A stretch of DNA of 64,000 bases, taken from assembly GCA_018432235.1 (NCBI GenBank), contig JAHDLO010000020.1, positions 62,001 through 126,000 on the forward strand. Direction: 5' to 3'. The translations under genes and the position numbers were made by a program. Within the stretch, counting starts at the first letter, position 1. Every line of letters begins with the position of its first letter. The notes beneath the pieces were generated by a model. That model saw only the letters and a list, made by a program, of their open reading frames with translations, ran no database searches and was not told the DNA's origin. Positions 43,433 to 53,073 of this stretch are shown here, piece after piece. This stretch comes from Clostridiaceae bacterium. Its GTDB lineage: Bacteria; Bacillota; Clostridia; Peptostreptococcales; Natronincolaceae.

Positions 43433-44698
43433 ATGAAGACTAAAGCAGTAAGATTATATGGTGCAAGTGATTTGAGATTAGAGGAATTTGAATTACCGCA
43501 AATTAAAAATGACGAAATTTTAGTAAAGGTAATTACCGATAGTATTTGTATGTCCACCTACAAGGCTGCAATTTTAGGTTCAGACCATAAAAGAGTACCA
43601 GAGGATATTGCAGAAAATCCGATTATCGTAGGTCATGAATTTGCCGGAGAGATTGTAGAGGTGGGAGAAAAGTGGCAGCATCAGTTTAAGGCAGGAGATA
43701 AATTTGCTATTCAGCCGGCGTTAAACTATAAGGGCAGCATGGCATCACCGGGCTACTCCTATAAGTATTTTGGCGGAAATGCCACCTACACCATTATCCC
43801 ACAGGAGGTTATGGAGCTGGGATGCCTATTACCCTATGATGGCGAGGCCTTCTATGATGCATCATTGGCAGAGCCTATGTCCTGTATCATTGGTGCCTTC
43901 CATGCCACCTATCACACAATGCCAGGAAAATACCAGCATGAAATGGAGATTGTAGAGGGAGGAAAGATGGCCCTTTTAGCAGGCTGCGGGCCTATGGGTC
44001 TGGGGGCGATTGACTACATCATCCATAGAGACAGAAGACCGAGTCTTTTGGTGGTGACGGATATTGACGACGATAGAATCGAAAGGGCAAAATCGATATT
44101 TTCTATAGAGGACGCTAAGGCAAATGGCGTAGAGCTAGTATTCGTTAATACTAAAAAGCAAGAAAATGCCAATGCCTATTTAATGGATTTAACTGAAGGC
44201 ACAGGGTATAATGATGTTTTTGTATATGCTCCTGTTAAACAGCTGCTGGAGGATGCCGACAAAATTCTTGGCAGAGACGGTTGCTTGAACTTCTTTGCAG
44301 GTCCAACAGATACAGAATTTAAGGCAGAGGTAAACTTCTATAATGTCCACTATGCAGCAACTCATTTGGTGGGTACCAGTGGCGGCAACACCGATGATAT
44401 GCGGGAATCACTGGATATGTCAGCTAAAAAGCTGATCAACCCGGCAGTAATGGTGACGCATATTGGTGGATTAAATGCTGTAGGGGATACAACCTTAAAC
44501 TTGCCTAAAATTCCCGGTGGTAAAAAGCTAATATATACCCATCTGGATATGCCGTTGACGGCCATCGATGATTTTGAGGAAAAGGGGAAGACTGATCCCT
44601 TCTTTGCAAGGCTGGCTGAAATTGTCAAGACCCACAAGGGCTTATGGTCAGCAGCGGCTGAAAAATATCTACTTGAAAACTATACTAAACTAATATAA
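43433..44698 (+). CDS. sorE: Zinc-type dehydrogenase, L-sorbose-1-phosphate reductase-like
   Basis: 421-residue medium-chain dehydrogenase. Seen: catalytic-site Cys in DSICMSTYK, GHEFAGEIVEVG with the zinc-binding His-Glu, and Rossmann motif AGCGPMGLGA. The structural-zinc cysteines of alcohol dehydrogenases are absent. Long-range resemblance is to SorE, which interconverts L-sorbose 1-phosphate and glucitol 6-phosphate at C2. In a mannitol operon, C2 oxidation of mannitol 1-phosphate would give fructose 1-phosphate for the kinase encoded just before. The ATG at 43433 is preferred over a TTG at 43415. Confidence 0.82.
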   Translation: MKTKAVRLYGASDLRLEEFELPQIKNDEILVKVITDSICMSTYKAAILGSDHKRVPEDIAENPIIVGHEFAGEIVEVGEKWQHQFKAGDKFAIQPALNYKGSMASPGYSYKYFGGNATYTIIPQEVMELGCLLPYDGEAFYDASLAEPMSCIIGAFHATYHTMPGKYQHEMEIVEGGKMALLAGCGPMGLGAIDYIIHRDRRPSLLVVTDIDDDRIERAKSIFSIEDAKANGVELVFVNTKKQENANAYLMDLTEGTGYNDVFVYAPVKQLLEDADKILGRDGCLNFFAGPTDTEFKAEVNFYNVHYAATHLVGTSGGNTDDMRESLDMSAKKLINPAVMVTHIGGLNAVGDTTLNLPKIPGGKKLIYTHLDMPLTAIDDFEEKGKTDPFFARLAEIVKTHKGLWSAAAEKYLLENYTKLI

Positions 44699-44717
44699 AG
44701 CTAACGAGGTGTTGAAA

Positions 44718-44984
44718 ATGCAAAAAATAACAATTACAATAAACAACAAAGAGGGATTGCATGCAAGGCCAGCATCATTATTCGTAAATATGGCCACCAG
44801 CTTTAAGTCAAATATCACTCTGGTGAAAAACGAAAATTACAGCAAGGAGTATGCAGGAAAAAGTATATTGTCCGTTATGACTATGGCAGCAGGGGCAGGA
44901 GATACCCTGACCATTATTGCAGACGGTGAGGATGAGGCTGTGGCGATTGAAGGGCTGAAGACTCTGATAGAGACGGGATTTTAA
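44718..44984 (+). CDS. ptsH: HPr phosphocarrier protein
   Basis: 88 residues. Phospho-His15 in GLHARPAS. The regulatory serine equivalent to Ser46 is present at residue 49 (GKSILSVM), so HPr kinase control is likely; the three-residue shift reflects a slightly longer middle loop. Start ATG 44718 with CGAGGTG before it. Placed between the sugar genes and EI, so this operon carries its own general PTS proteins. Confidence 0.93.
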   Translation: MQKITITINNKEGLHARPASLFVNMATSFKSNITLVKNENYSKEYAGKSILSVMTMAAGAGDTLTIIADGEDEAVAIEGLKTLIETGF

Positions 44985-45009
44985 TGGACTAAAGAAGGGA
45001 GGAAAATAG

Positions 45010-46710
45010 ATGCTTAAGGGTATTGCTGCATCCTCAGGGATAGCAATCTGTAAGGCTTTAGTTATCAATGAAGCCGAAGTAGCGATAGAAAAAAGAGATG
45101 AGGTAGATGTAGAGCAGGAGCTGAAAAGCTTTAGCAAAGCTCTGGAGAATTCTAAAGAAGAAGTAAGAAGACTGAAGGAGATCACCCTGAAGAAGCTGGG
45201 ACAGGGAAAGGCAGAAATCTTTGAGGCCCATTTAATGATGCTGGAGGACCCTGAGCTGATTACCGGCATAGAGGATAAAATTAAGACAGAGGGCTTCAAT
45301 GCTGAGTACGCTGTGAAAATAACGGTAGACATGTTTATTACCATATTTGAAGGTATGGCTAATGACTATATGCGGGAAAGAGCGGCTGATATCAAGGATA
45401 TAGGAAAAAGACTGGTCTATAATCTGTTGGGGCTGAAGCTAAGGACCTTATCGGCTTTAGAGGAAAATTATATCGTAGTGGCAAAGGACTTGAGTCCTTC
45501 TGAAACAGTACAAATGGATCATGAAAAAGTATTGGGCTTTGCAACTGATATAGGTGGTAGAACCTCTCACTCGGCGATTATGGCCCGTTCATTAGATATT
45601 CCGGCTGTGGTGGGCTTAGGAAATATTACTGCCTTGGTTAAGGATGGCGATACTCTAATAATAGATGGTGATATAGGTGCTGTATATATCAATCCCCAAT
45701 CCGATTTGATTGCGGTGTACAAAAAAAAGCAGGAGATGGCGCGTCTGGAAAAACAGGAGCTTCAAGCCTTATTAAAGGCAGAAACCATAACCTTAGATGG
45801 TAGACGAGTTGAGCTGGCTGGCAATATAGGGACGCCAGATAATGTAAGTGGTGTACTGAAAAATGGCGGTGAAGGCGTTGGTCTATTTAGAACAGAATTC
45901 CTATATATGGATAAGGAGCAAATGCCGTCTGAGGAAGAGCAGTTTCAAGCCTATAAAAGGGTTTTAGAGGAAATGCAAAACAAGCCAGTGGTCATCAGAA
46001 CCCTAGATATTGGCGGAGATAAAAAGCTACCTTATTTACCAATTAAGGAGGAGCTTAATCCCTTCTTAGGCTATAGGGCTATTAGGATTTGTTTGAAGCA
46101 AAGGGATATTTTTAGAGCTCAAGTAAGAGCGCTATTGAGGGCTTCTATATACGGCAATCTAAAAATAATGTTTCCTATGATAGCAACCCTGGAGGAATTG
46201 AGGGAAGCAAAGGCCTTCGTAGAGGAAATGAAGCAGGAGCTTTCATTGGAGAAGGTCGCCTATAGCAATGATGTAGAACTGGGAATAATGATAGAGATTC
46301 CTTCTGCAGCAATTATTTCTGATGTATTGGCAAAGGAGGTAGACTTCTTTAGTATAGGAACCAATGATTTAATACAATACACAGTGGCTGTAGATAGAAT
46401 GAACGAAAATGTATCGTACCTCTACAGCTCATATAACCCTGCTGTGCTTAGATTGATAAAAACAGTTATAGATAATGCACATAAAGAAGGAAAATGGGTT
46501 GGCATGTGTGGAGAGATGGCTGGTGATGTTAAGCTGGCGCCAGTGCTATTAGGCTTTGGCTTAGATGAGTTTAGTATGAGTGCATCATCTATCCTTAAGG
46601 TAAGAAGTGTCATACGAGGAATTGAATTTAGAAGAGCGAAAGTAATTGCAGAGGATGTGCTGAAAATGGGCACTGCAGAGGAAATAGAAGGATATCTTAG
46701 TAGCATTTAG
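45010..46710 (+). CDS. ptsI: PTS enzyme I
   Basis: Phosphoenolpyruvate-protein phosphotransferase that starts the phosphate chain by charging HPr. 566 residues, usual length. Active His187 in GGRTSHSAIMARS; PEP-binding blocks FRTEFLYMD, DIGGDKKLPYL and the Cys-containing GMCGEMAGD are intact. Ends the mtl operon with a terminator. Whether it is the only EI of the cell cannot be seen from this window. Confidence 0.95.
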   Translation: MLKGIAASSGIAICKALVINEAEVAIEKRDEVDVEQELKSFSKALENSKEEVRRLKEITLKKLGQGKAEIFEAHLMMLEDPELITGIEDKIKTEGFNAEYAVKITVDMFITIFEGMANDYMRERAADIKDIGKRLVYNLLGLKLRTLSALEENYIVVAKDLSPSETVQMDHEKVLGFATDIGGRTSHSAIMARSLDIPAVVGLGNITALVKDGDTLIIDGDIGAVYINPQSDLIAVYKKKQEMARLEKQELQALLKAETITLDGRRVELAGNIGTPDNVSGVLKNGGEGVGLFRTEFLYMDKEQMPSEEEQFQAYKRVLEEMQNKPVVIRTLDIGGDKKLPYLPIKEELNPFLGYRAIRICLKQRDIFRAQVRALLRASIYGNLKIMFPMIATLEELREAKAFVEEMKQELSLEKVAYSNDVELGIMIEIPSAAIISDVLAKEVDFFSIGTNDLIQYTVAVDRMNENVSYLYSSYNPAVLRLIKTVIDNAHKEGKWVGMCGEMAGDVKLAPVLLGFGLDEFSMSASSILKVRSVIRGIEFRRAKVIAEDVLKMGTAEEIEGYLSSI

Positions 46711-46718
46711 CTTAAATG

Positions 46719-46747
46719 AAAAGGGGGACTTTAGTCCCCTTTTTTTT
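46719..46747 (+). terminator. Rho-independent terminator of the mtl-pts operon
   Basis: GGGGAC/GTCCCC stem with TTTA loop, A-run before and eight T after. Confidence 0.92.
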
Positions 46748-46750
46748 GTA

Positions 46751-46764
46751 CCTTGTATACAAGG
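46751..46764. promoter_or_regulatory. 14-bp perfect palindrome CCTTGTATACAAGG
   Basis: Perfectly symmetrical, just after the terminator and about 130 bases before the TetR gene. The core TTGTATACAA resembles GntR-family operators. Owner unknown. Confidence 0.4.
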
Positions 46765-46860
46765 CAGTATTTATAGACCTTCCAGAAATTCTACCTAAAA
46801 CTACAAAACATAACATATATAGACAGAAAACTAACAAAACTGTAAAATGATATTAGGCGA

Positions 46861-46876
46861 GTGAGTGAATACTCAC
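46861..46876. promoter_or_regulatory. Candidate TetR operator (GTGAGT-N4-ACTCAC)
   Basis: Perfect 6-bp inverted repeat directly before the ribosome site of the TetR gene; its position suggests self-repression. Confidence 0.55.
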
Positions 46877-46891
46877 CAAGGAGGGAGCAAC

Positions 46892-47485
46892 ATGAAGCGC
46901 TTGATACATAGACGAGATGCTATAATTTTAACCACTGTTGAAATTATTAATGACCTGGGAATACAGGGGCTATCAACTAGGGAAATAGCAAAGCGTCAGG
47001 AAATATCCGAGGGGACGATTTTTAAGCATTTTAAAAGTAAAAATGAGATCCTGCTTGGTGTTTTAGCCCATTACGCAAAATACGATGCAGATATAATAGA
47101 TTCTATCAATGCAAAGGCGTTGAAGCCGATTGATGCGATTAAATATTTCATAAAGGCCTTCGCAGAATATTACGAGAATTATCCTGAAATAACAGCAATT
47201 ACTCAGGCATATGATGTTTTGGCCTGTGATGTAAATTTGGTCGATAGAGTAAAGGACATAGTAAATATTCGAAGCAGCTTTATCGTCCAACAGGTGGAGG
47301 AAGGAAAACGTATAGGGCAAATATTCAATGATGTAGATAGTGTAGGCTTATCCGATGTGATTACGGGTTTCTTTAGTGCCAGCTGTCTTCGATGGCGTTT
47401 TAGTAATTATTCCTTTTCGCTAAAGAAGACTGTAATGGATACATTGGACATGGTTTTGGCGAGCTTTATAGTTAAATATAACTAA
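46892..47485 (+). CDS. TetR-family transcriptional regulator
   Basis: 197 residues. N-terminal helix-turn-helix about 10-55 (GLSTREIAKRQEISEGTIFKHF); the rest is the helical ligand domain, ligand unknown. The ATG at 46892 has AAGGAGGG; the frame extends up to 46865 inside the putative operator and is rejected. It sits 18 bases before cheY, so it may be first gene of the chemosensory operon and control it. Confidence 0.9.
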   Translation: MKRLIHRRDAIILTTVEIINDLGIQGLSTREIAKRQEISEGTIFKHFKSKNEILLGVLAHYAKYDADIIDSINAKALKPIDAIKYFIKAFAEYYENYPEITAITQAYDVLACDVNLVDRVKDIVNIRSSFIVQQVEEGKRIGQIFNDVDSVGLSDVITGFFSASCLRWRFSNYSFSLKKTVMDTLDMVLASFIVKYN

Positions 47486-47503
47486 TCTAAGGAGGAGTAT
47501 ACA

Positions 47504-47866
47504 ATGGCAAAGGTACTAATCGTTGATGATGCAGCATTCATGAGATTATCATTAAAAACTATGCTGGCTGCAAATGGCTTTGAGGTGGTAGGAGAGGCTT
47601 TAGATGGTGCAGCTGCAGTTTCGATGTACAAGGAATTAATGCCGGATATTGTTACTATGGATATAACAATGCCGACTATGACAGGCATAGAAGCATTAAA
47701 GGAGATTGTGAAATATAATTCAAAGGCCAAGGTGGTAATGATATCGGCTATGGGCCAAGAAGCAATGGTAAAGGAAGCTATAATGAGTGGGGCAAAATCC
47801 TTTTTAGTTAAGCCTTACAAGGAAGAGCACCTGGTGGAAACCCTAAGAAAGGTTCTGGGTGTCTAG
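47504..47866 (+). CDS. cheY: CheY response regulator
   Basis: 120-residue single receiver domain: acidic pair in IVDDAAF, phospho-Asp in VTMDITMPTM, Thr/Ser switch in MISAMG and Lys in VKPYKE. It takes phosphate from CheA and would act on a motor or other output; no flagellar gene is in the window. AAGGAGG precedes the ATG. Confidence 0.94.
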   Translation: MAKVLIVDDAAFMRLSLKTMLAANGFEVVGEALDGAAAVSMYKELMPDIVTMDITMPTMTGIEALKEIVKYNSKAKVVMISAMGQEAMVKEAIMSGAKSFLVKPYKEEHLVETLRKVLGV

Positions 47867-47889
47867 GTTTTGAAAGGGGGGTAATGTTG

Positions 47890-49941
47890 ATGGCAAATTT
47901 ATATAGCCAAGAGCCAATGATAGAAATGTATGTATTTGAAACCTCTCAGCTAATTGAACAGCTAGAAACAGCAATATTACTAAGTGAAAAGTATAGTAGC
48001 TTTTCAATAGAGACAATAAATGAGATATTCAGAATCATGCATACAATCAAGGGTTCATCCGGTATGATGATGTTTACAAATATATCAACCCTTACCCATG
48101 CTCTGGAGGATTTATTTTTACTGATGAGGGAGGAAAAGGCCACTCATATTGACTATGGTGGTCTTTCGGATTTGGTGCTGGAAAGTGTTGATTTTATTAA
48201 GGTTGAACTAGAAAAGATTAAAAATGGCGATGAGGTTGATGGCAAATCCGACATGATCATTACAGAAATAAACCACCTGCTAAAAGCTGCTAGGGGTGAC
48301 AACGCTTCTCTACCATTAGAGAAAAAAGGTGCTGCAAATGAAGCACCTAAGTTTTACATCAGTCAAAGTAAAAAACCATCACCAGAATACAAAAATACCT
48401 TCAAGGCGGTAATATACTTTGAGGATGACTGTGAGATGGAGAATTTCAGAGCTTATACAGTCATAAACAATTTAAAGGATATCACTGAAGCTTATGAATA
48501 TTTTCCCCCTGATATCATCGATAATGACGATACGATACAGGTCATAAAGGAAGAAGGCTTTACGATATTACTCAAGTCTGATAAAAGCTATCAGGAGATA
48601 CATACCTTCTTATCCCAAACGGTTTTTTTAAAGGAATTAGAGCTGACAGAGCTATTAGAAGAGGATAAGTCCTTTCAGAGCCTAAAGCGGACTCCGGGTA
48701 CTGAGGGAATAGAAAAACCGGAGGACCTCAGAGGTAATATTGCAACAGAGAGAGAGCTTAGAGATGGCAATAATCATCAAAGCATTATTAGTGTCAGCGT
48801 AGGAAAGCTGGACAAGCTTATGGATTTAGTTGGAGAGATGGTCATTGCCGAGGCTATGGTGACTCAAAATCCTGATTTAAAGGGTCTGACCCTAGAGAAT
48901 TTCTATAAATCTGCAGGACAGCTAAAAAAGATTACCAGTGAGCTACAGGATATGGTGATGTCTATAAGAATGCTACCCCTCCACAACACCTTTCATAAAA
49001 TGCATCGTATCGTGAGGGATATGTCTAAAAAGCTAGGCAAGGAAGTTGAGCTGGAGATTAATGGGGAAGCTACAGAGGTAGATAAGAATATTATTGAATA
49101 TATATCTGATCCCTTAATGCATCTTGTAAGAAACGCTATAGACCATGGCATCGAGACACCAAAGGAACGGCTTGAAAAGGGAAAGTCAGGGGTAGGGACA
49201 TTGAAGCTGCAGGCTAAAAATGCTGGAAGCGATGTTATTATAACCCTTGCAGATGATGGTAAGGGGTTAGATAAGGACAAAATCCTACAAAGAGCTGAGG
49301 AAAATGGCCTTATGCACAAGCCGGTAGAGGAAATGACGGATAGAGAGATTTATAGCTTAATTTTCCTGCCTGGCTTCTCCACAAAGGAAAAGGTGACGGA
49401 GTTTAGTGGAAGAGGCGTTGGCATGGATGTGGTAATGAAGAATGTTGAAATGGTGGGTGGTTCTGTAGCTGTTGAAAGTAATCTAAATGTCGGAACGACT
49501 ATCAATCTAAAAATTCCTCTAACCCTTGCCATTATAGATGGTATGAATATTAAGGTTGGAGGCTCCTCCTATACCATACCTATTACTTCAATAAAGGAAT
49601 CCTTTAGAGCAAAGAAAGAGAACATATTAACCGATCCCGATGGCAATGAATTAATCATGCTGAGGGGGCAATGCTATCCTATACTACGGCTACATCAAGT
49701 GTTTAAGGTGCGGTCGGCGGTAGAGCATATAGCAGAGGGTATAGTTATTGTTGTAACCGACGGAGAAAAGACTATCTGTATTTTCGCAGATGAGCTAGTA
49801 GGTCAACAGCAGGTAGTTGTCAAGACCTTACCTACCTATATCAAAAATCTCAGAAAAATAAAGGGCTTGGCAGGCTGTACTTTGTTGGGAGATGGCAGTA
49901 TTAGCTTAATTGTGGATGTTTCAGGACTTATAAATATTTGA
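47890..49941 (+). CDS. cheA: Chemotaxis histidine kinase CheA
   Basis: 683 residues with P1 (phospho-His51 in MHTIKGSSG), a P2-like CheY-docking domain (about 160-260), P3 dimer helices, P4 ATPase (LVRNAIDHGIE, LADDGKGLD, GRGVGMDVV) and P5 CheW-like domain. Signals from the receptor encoded three genes on are passed to CheY and CheB. The ATG at 47890 has the G-run ribosome site at good spacing; the ATG at 47884 is too close. Confidence 0.95.
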   Translation: MANLYSQEPMIEMYVFETSQLIEQLETAILLSEKYSSFSIETINEIFRIMHTIKGSSGMMMFTNISTLTHALEDLFLLMREEKATHIDYGGLSDLVLESVDFIKVELEKIKNGDEVDGKSDMIITEINHLLKAARGDNASLPLEKKGAANEAPKFYISQSKKPSPEYKNTFKAVIYFEDDCEMENFRAYTVINNLKDITEAYEYFPPDIIDNDDTIQVIKEEGFTILLKSDKSYQEIHTFLSQTVFLKELELTELLEEDKSFQSLKRTPGTEGIEKPEDLRGNIATERELRDGNNHQSIISVSVGKLDKLMDLVGEMVIAEAMVTQNPDLKGLTLENFYKSAGQLKKITSELQDMVMSIRMLPLHNTFHKMHRIVRDMSKKLGKEVELEINGEATEVDKNIIEYISDPLMHLVRNAIDHGIETPKERLEKGKSGVGTLKLQAKNAGSDVIITLADDGKGLDKDKILQRAEENGLMHKPVEEMTDREIYSLIFLPGFSTKEKVTEFSGRGVGMDVVMKNVEMVGGSVAVESNLNVGTTINLKIPLTLAIIDGMNIKVGGSSYTIPITSIKESFRAKKENILTDPDGNELIMLRGQCYPILRLHQVFKVRSAVEHIAEGIVIVVTDGEKTICIFADELVGQQQVVVKTLPTYIKNLRKIKGLAGCTLLGDGSISLIVDVSGLINI

Positions 49942-49954
49942 AGGAGGGATAAAT

Positions 49955-50446
49955 ATGGCGGATGCATTTGTCAACGAAGGCTTATATGATGAGGAGGATA
50001 GCCAACGGGATAAATATCTTACCTTTTCTTTAGGAAATGAGTTTTATGGTATTGAGATAAAATATGTCACTGAAATCATTGGTCTGCAGCCTATAACAGA
50101 GGTGCCAGAGCTCCCAGAATATATAAAGGGGATAATAAACCTAAGAGGAAAGATTATCCCGGTAATGGATGTACGTCTACGCTTTAAAAAGGATTTTAAA
50201 GCCTACAATGACAGGACCTGTGTCATAGTTGTTGATATAAAGGATATCTCCATTGGACTAATCATAGATAGCGTTTCCGATGTTATCACCATACCAGCAG
50301 AGGAGGTAGTACCTCCGCCTGATTTAAACAGGGGTGCTAACAGGTATATCCAAGGGATAGGTAAGGTGGGCAACGATGTAAAGCTGCTTTTGGATTGTAA
50401 TAAGCTAATAGCTGATGATGAGCTTGAGCTATTAGACAACATCTAA
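49955..50446 (+). CDS. cheW: CheW coupling protein
   Basis: 163 residues. SH3-like fold with YLTFSLGNEFYGIEIKYV and IKGIINLRGKIIPVMDVR, both typical. Links CheA to the receptor encoded next. A short acidic N-terminal tail (about 18 residues) precedes the domain. Fourteen bases after cheA. Confidence 0.94.
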   Translation: MADAFVNEGLYDEEDSQRDKYLTFSLGNEFYGIEIKYVTEIIGLQPITEVPELPEYIKGIINLRGKIIPVMDVRLRFKKDFKAYNDRTCVIVVDIKDISIGLIIDSVSDVITIPAEEVVPPPDLNRGANRYIQGIGKVGNDVKLLLDCNKLIADDELELLDNI

Positions 50447-50464
50447 ACACTAGGAGGTATAATA

Positions 50465-52189
50465 ATGAATTGGTTCGTAAATTTAAAGATTAAAAGTAAA
50501 CTGGTTATTTGCTTTATTGTAATATCCCTATTCATAGGGGTAGTAGGGGCAATAGGTATCAATAATATGAGCAATCTTAACACTCGTGGTGATGAAATGT
50601 ATGAGCATAACTTCCTACCAGCCCAAAGCTTAAGCAGGATTCAGCAAGCGCTTTTACTGGTTCGTTCAAATTATTTTTTAATGCTATATGAAGGTAATAT
50701 GGCGTTATTTCAAGCTAGAACCGATGAAATAAGTCAGTTGGTTTTAAATACAAATGAAATATTAACAGAATACGATAAGACAATCCAAACTCAGGAGGAG
50801 AGAAGTCTTTTTGATGGATTAAAGGTAGATTTGGGAGATTACAGAAGTATTCGGGAGGAGCATTTAAATCTTATCAAAGAGGGCAAGCAGGAGGAGGCAA
50901 TATTAAGAATCAGTGAATTTACGGCTGCTAGACAAAAGGTGGAGGAACAGCTTGCAAAGCTGATAGAATACAATCTTACCGTTGCTTCAACTAAAGCACA
51001 AGAGAATACTGAGGATTTCCAGCTACAATCTAAAATTATGCTGGCAATAATTGCTGCTGGGATGCTACTGGCCATAAGTCTAGGCTTTTTAGTTGCAGGC
51101 ATCATAAGTAAACCACTGAATAAGGTGGTGGAGGTTGCCAATAAAATAGCTGAGGGAGATTTGGATGTCTCGTTAGCGGTTACCTCTAAAGATGAGGTAG
51201 GGGTTTTAGCAAATGCCTTTAGTCAAATGGCAGATAATCTAAATGACGTAATGTCTAATATTAATGTGGCAGCTGCACAAGTGGCAGCCGGCTCTAGGCA
51301 GGTTTCAGAATCCAGCATGGAGCTATCTCAGGGGGCCACAGAGCAGGCCAGCTCCGTGGAGGAGCTTACGGCCTCTATAGAGGAGATCGCAGCTCAAACA
51401 AGGCTGAATGCTGATAATGCCGGTGAAGCAAATCATTTGGCTGAAATTTCTAGGGAAAATGCAATTAAGGGCAATGAGCAAATGAAGGAAATGCTGATGG
51501 CGATGGATGAAATCAATGACGCATCAAACAGTATATCAAAAATTATAAAGGTTATAGATGAAATAGCATTTCAAACCAACATACTTGCTTTAAATGCAGC
51601 TGTAGAGGCAGCAAGGGCAGGGCAGCATGGAAAGGGCTTCGCCGTAGTTGCTGAAGAAGTCAGAAATTTAGCAGCAAGATCTGCTAATGCAGCTAAAGAA
51701 ACGACTGAAATGATAGAAGGCTCTATTAAAAAGGTAGACGGAGGAACTAAAATTGCTAATGAAACGGCAGACGCTTTAGGTAGAATAGTAGACGATATTG
51801 CTAAGGTAGCTAGTCTGGTAAAGCACATTGCCATTGCTTCCAATGAGCAGGCAGCAGGAACTGCTCAGGTAAATCAAGGTCTTCAGCAGGTCTCCGAGGT
51901 TGTACAAACAAACTCAGCGACCTCAGAGGAGTCAGCTGCTGCCAGCGAGGAGCTATCCGGCCAGGCGGAGCTACTGAGAAGTCAGGTGAGTCGATTTAAG
52001 CTAAGAAGAAATAGGAATACATATACACAGACGTCAGAGGCGATAAACCCAGAGATACTAAAAATGCTGGAGAAGATGTCAGAAAGAAAGACAGCAGCCA
52101 CCACCTTTGAGGGGGCAAAGGAAGAGGCAGCAGCGACCTCCTCCAAAAATTCAATTCTCTTGAGTGATAAGGAGTTTGGAAAATATTAA
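50465..52189 (+). CDS. Methyl-accepting chemotaxis protein
   Basis: 574-residue receptor. Membrane segments at about 11-31 and 189-211 enclose a four-helix-bundle type sensor of about 155 residues; HAMP follows (about 212-265), then the signalling helices with hairpin tip [20 protein letters not shown]. The C-terminal tail SDKEFGKY resembles the end motif of many clostridial MCPs and may serve adaptation enzymes. The ligand is unknown. Confidence 0.93.
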   Translation: MNWFVNLKIKSKLVICFIVISLFIGVVGAIGINNMSNLNTRGDEMYEHNFLPAQSLSRIQQALLLVRSNYFLMLYEGNMALFQARTDEISQLVLNTNEILTEYDKTIQTQEERSLFDGLKVDLGDYRSIREEHLNLIKEGKQEEAILRISEFTAARQKVEEQLAKLIEYNLTVASTKAQENTEDFQLQSKIMLAIIAAGMLLAISLGFLVAGIISKPLNKVVEVANKIAEGDLDVSLAVTSKDEVGVLANAFSQMADNLNDVMSNINVAAAQVAAGSRQVSESSMELSQGATEQASSVEELTASIEEIAAQTRLNADNAGEANHLAEISRENAIKGNEQMKEMLMAMDEINDASNSISKIIKVIDEIAFQTNILALNAAVEAARAGQHGKGFAVVAEEVRNLAARSANAAKETTEMIEGSIKKVDGGTKIANETADALGRIVDDIAKVASLVKHIAIASNEQAAGTAQVNQGLQQVSEVVQTNSATSEESAAASEELSGQAELLRSQVSRFKLRRNRNTYTQTSEAINPEILKMLEKMSERKTAATTFEGAKEEAAATSSKNSILLSDKEFGKY

Positions 52190-52205
52190 TATATTGATCT
52201 GTGGT

Positions 52206-52230
52206 TAAGGAGGCCTTAAGGGCTTCCTTA
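52206..52230. repeat. Hairpin between MCP and cheR genes
   Basis: TAAGGAGGCC and GGGCTTCCTTA pair imperfectly round TTAA. No T tract follows; possibly a message stabiliser within the operon. Confidence 0.3.
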
Positions 52231-52258
52231 TACCTCTATTGAGGTGGTGAGCGAGTTG

Positions 52259-53068
52259 ATGGCTATTAGCATGAAGGAATTTCAAAAATTGGCAGATTAT
52301 ATAAAACTCAATTACGGGATACATTTGAAGGAAGAGAAGCAAACCTTAATAACGGCCAGATTGCATAATGTTTTAAATGAGCTGAAGCTAAAAAGCTTTA
52401 CAGAGTACTACGACTACATTATATCAGACAGAACAGGCATGGCAGCAGCTACGCTTTTAGATAAGATTACGACAAATCATACTTTTTTTATGCGAGAAAC
52501 CGACCACTTTTATTTTTTCAGAGATAAGGCTTTACCCTATCTTAGCAATACACAAGGGGATAAGGACCTAAGAATATGGAGTGCAGGCTGCTCCTCAGGT
52601 GAAGAGCCATATACCCTGGCCATGCTTATAGATGAATATTTAGGAGAGGACAAGGCGCTATGGGATACAAAGGTGCTGGCTACAGATATATCCAATGGCA
52701 TACTGGAAGTTGCGAAAAAAGGGATATATAGCAATGATAGAATAGCCGCACTTCCTGCCCATTGGAGGATAAATTACTTTAGCAAACTGAGCAATGAAAA
52801 TTCTTGCCTTATTGATAAAATAAGGAATGAGGTTATATATCGGAGATTTAACTTAATGGAGAGCTTCCCCTTTAAGAAAAGATTTCATGTTATCTTTTGC
52901 AGAAACGTTATGATTTATTTTGATAATAAAACAAAGGACAGCCTAGTGGAGAGGTTCTATCATGCGTTAGAACCAGGGGGCTACTTATTTATTGGACATT
53001 CTGAATCCATTAATCGAGAGAGTTCAAAATTTAAATATATTATGCCAGCTGTTTACAGGAAGGAGTAG
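52259..53068 (+). CDS. cheR: CheR methyltransferase
   Basis: About 270 residues. N-terminal helical domain (GIHLKEEKQTLITARL), FFMRETDHF, the SAM site WSAGCSSGEEPYTLAM and CRNVMIYFD. Methylates receptor glutamates during adaptation. The ATG at 52259 is preferred; the frame opens at GTG 52244 inside the GAGGTGGTGAG ribosome site. Five bases before cheB. Confidence 0.94.
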   Translation: MAISMKEFQKLADYIKLNYGIHLKEEKQTLITARLHNVLNELKLKSFTEYYDYIISDRTGMAAATLLDKITTNHTFFMRETDHFYFFRDKALPYLSNTQGDKDLRIWSAGCSSGEEPYTLAMLIDEYLGEDKALWDTKVLATDISNGILEVAKKGIYSNDRIAALPAHWRINYFSKLSNENSCLIDKIRNEVIYRRFNLMESFPFKKRFHVIFCRNVMIYFDNKTKDSLVERFYHALEPGGYLFIGHSESINRESSKFKYIMPAVYRKE

Positions 53069-53073
53069 GTTTT

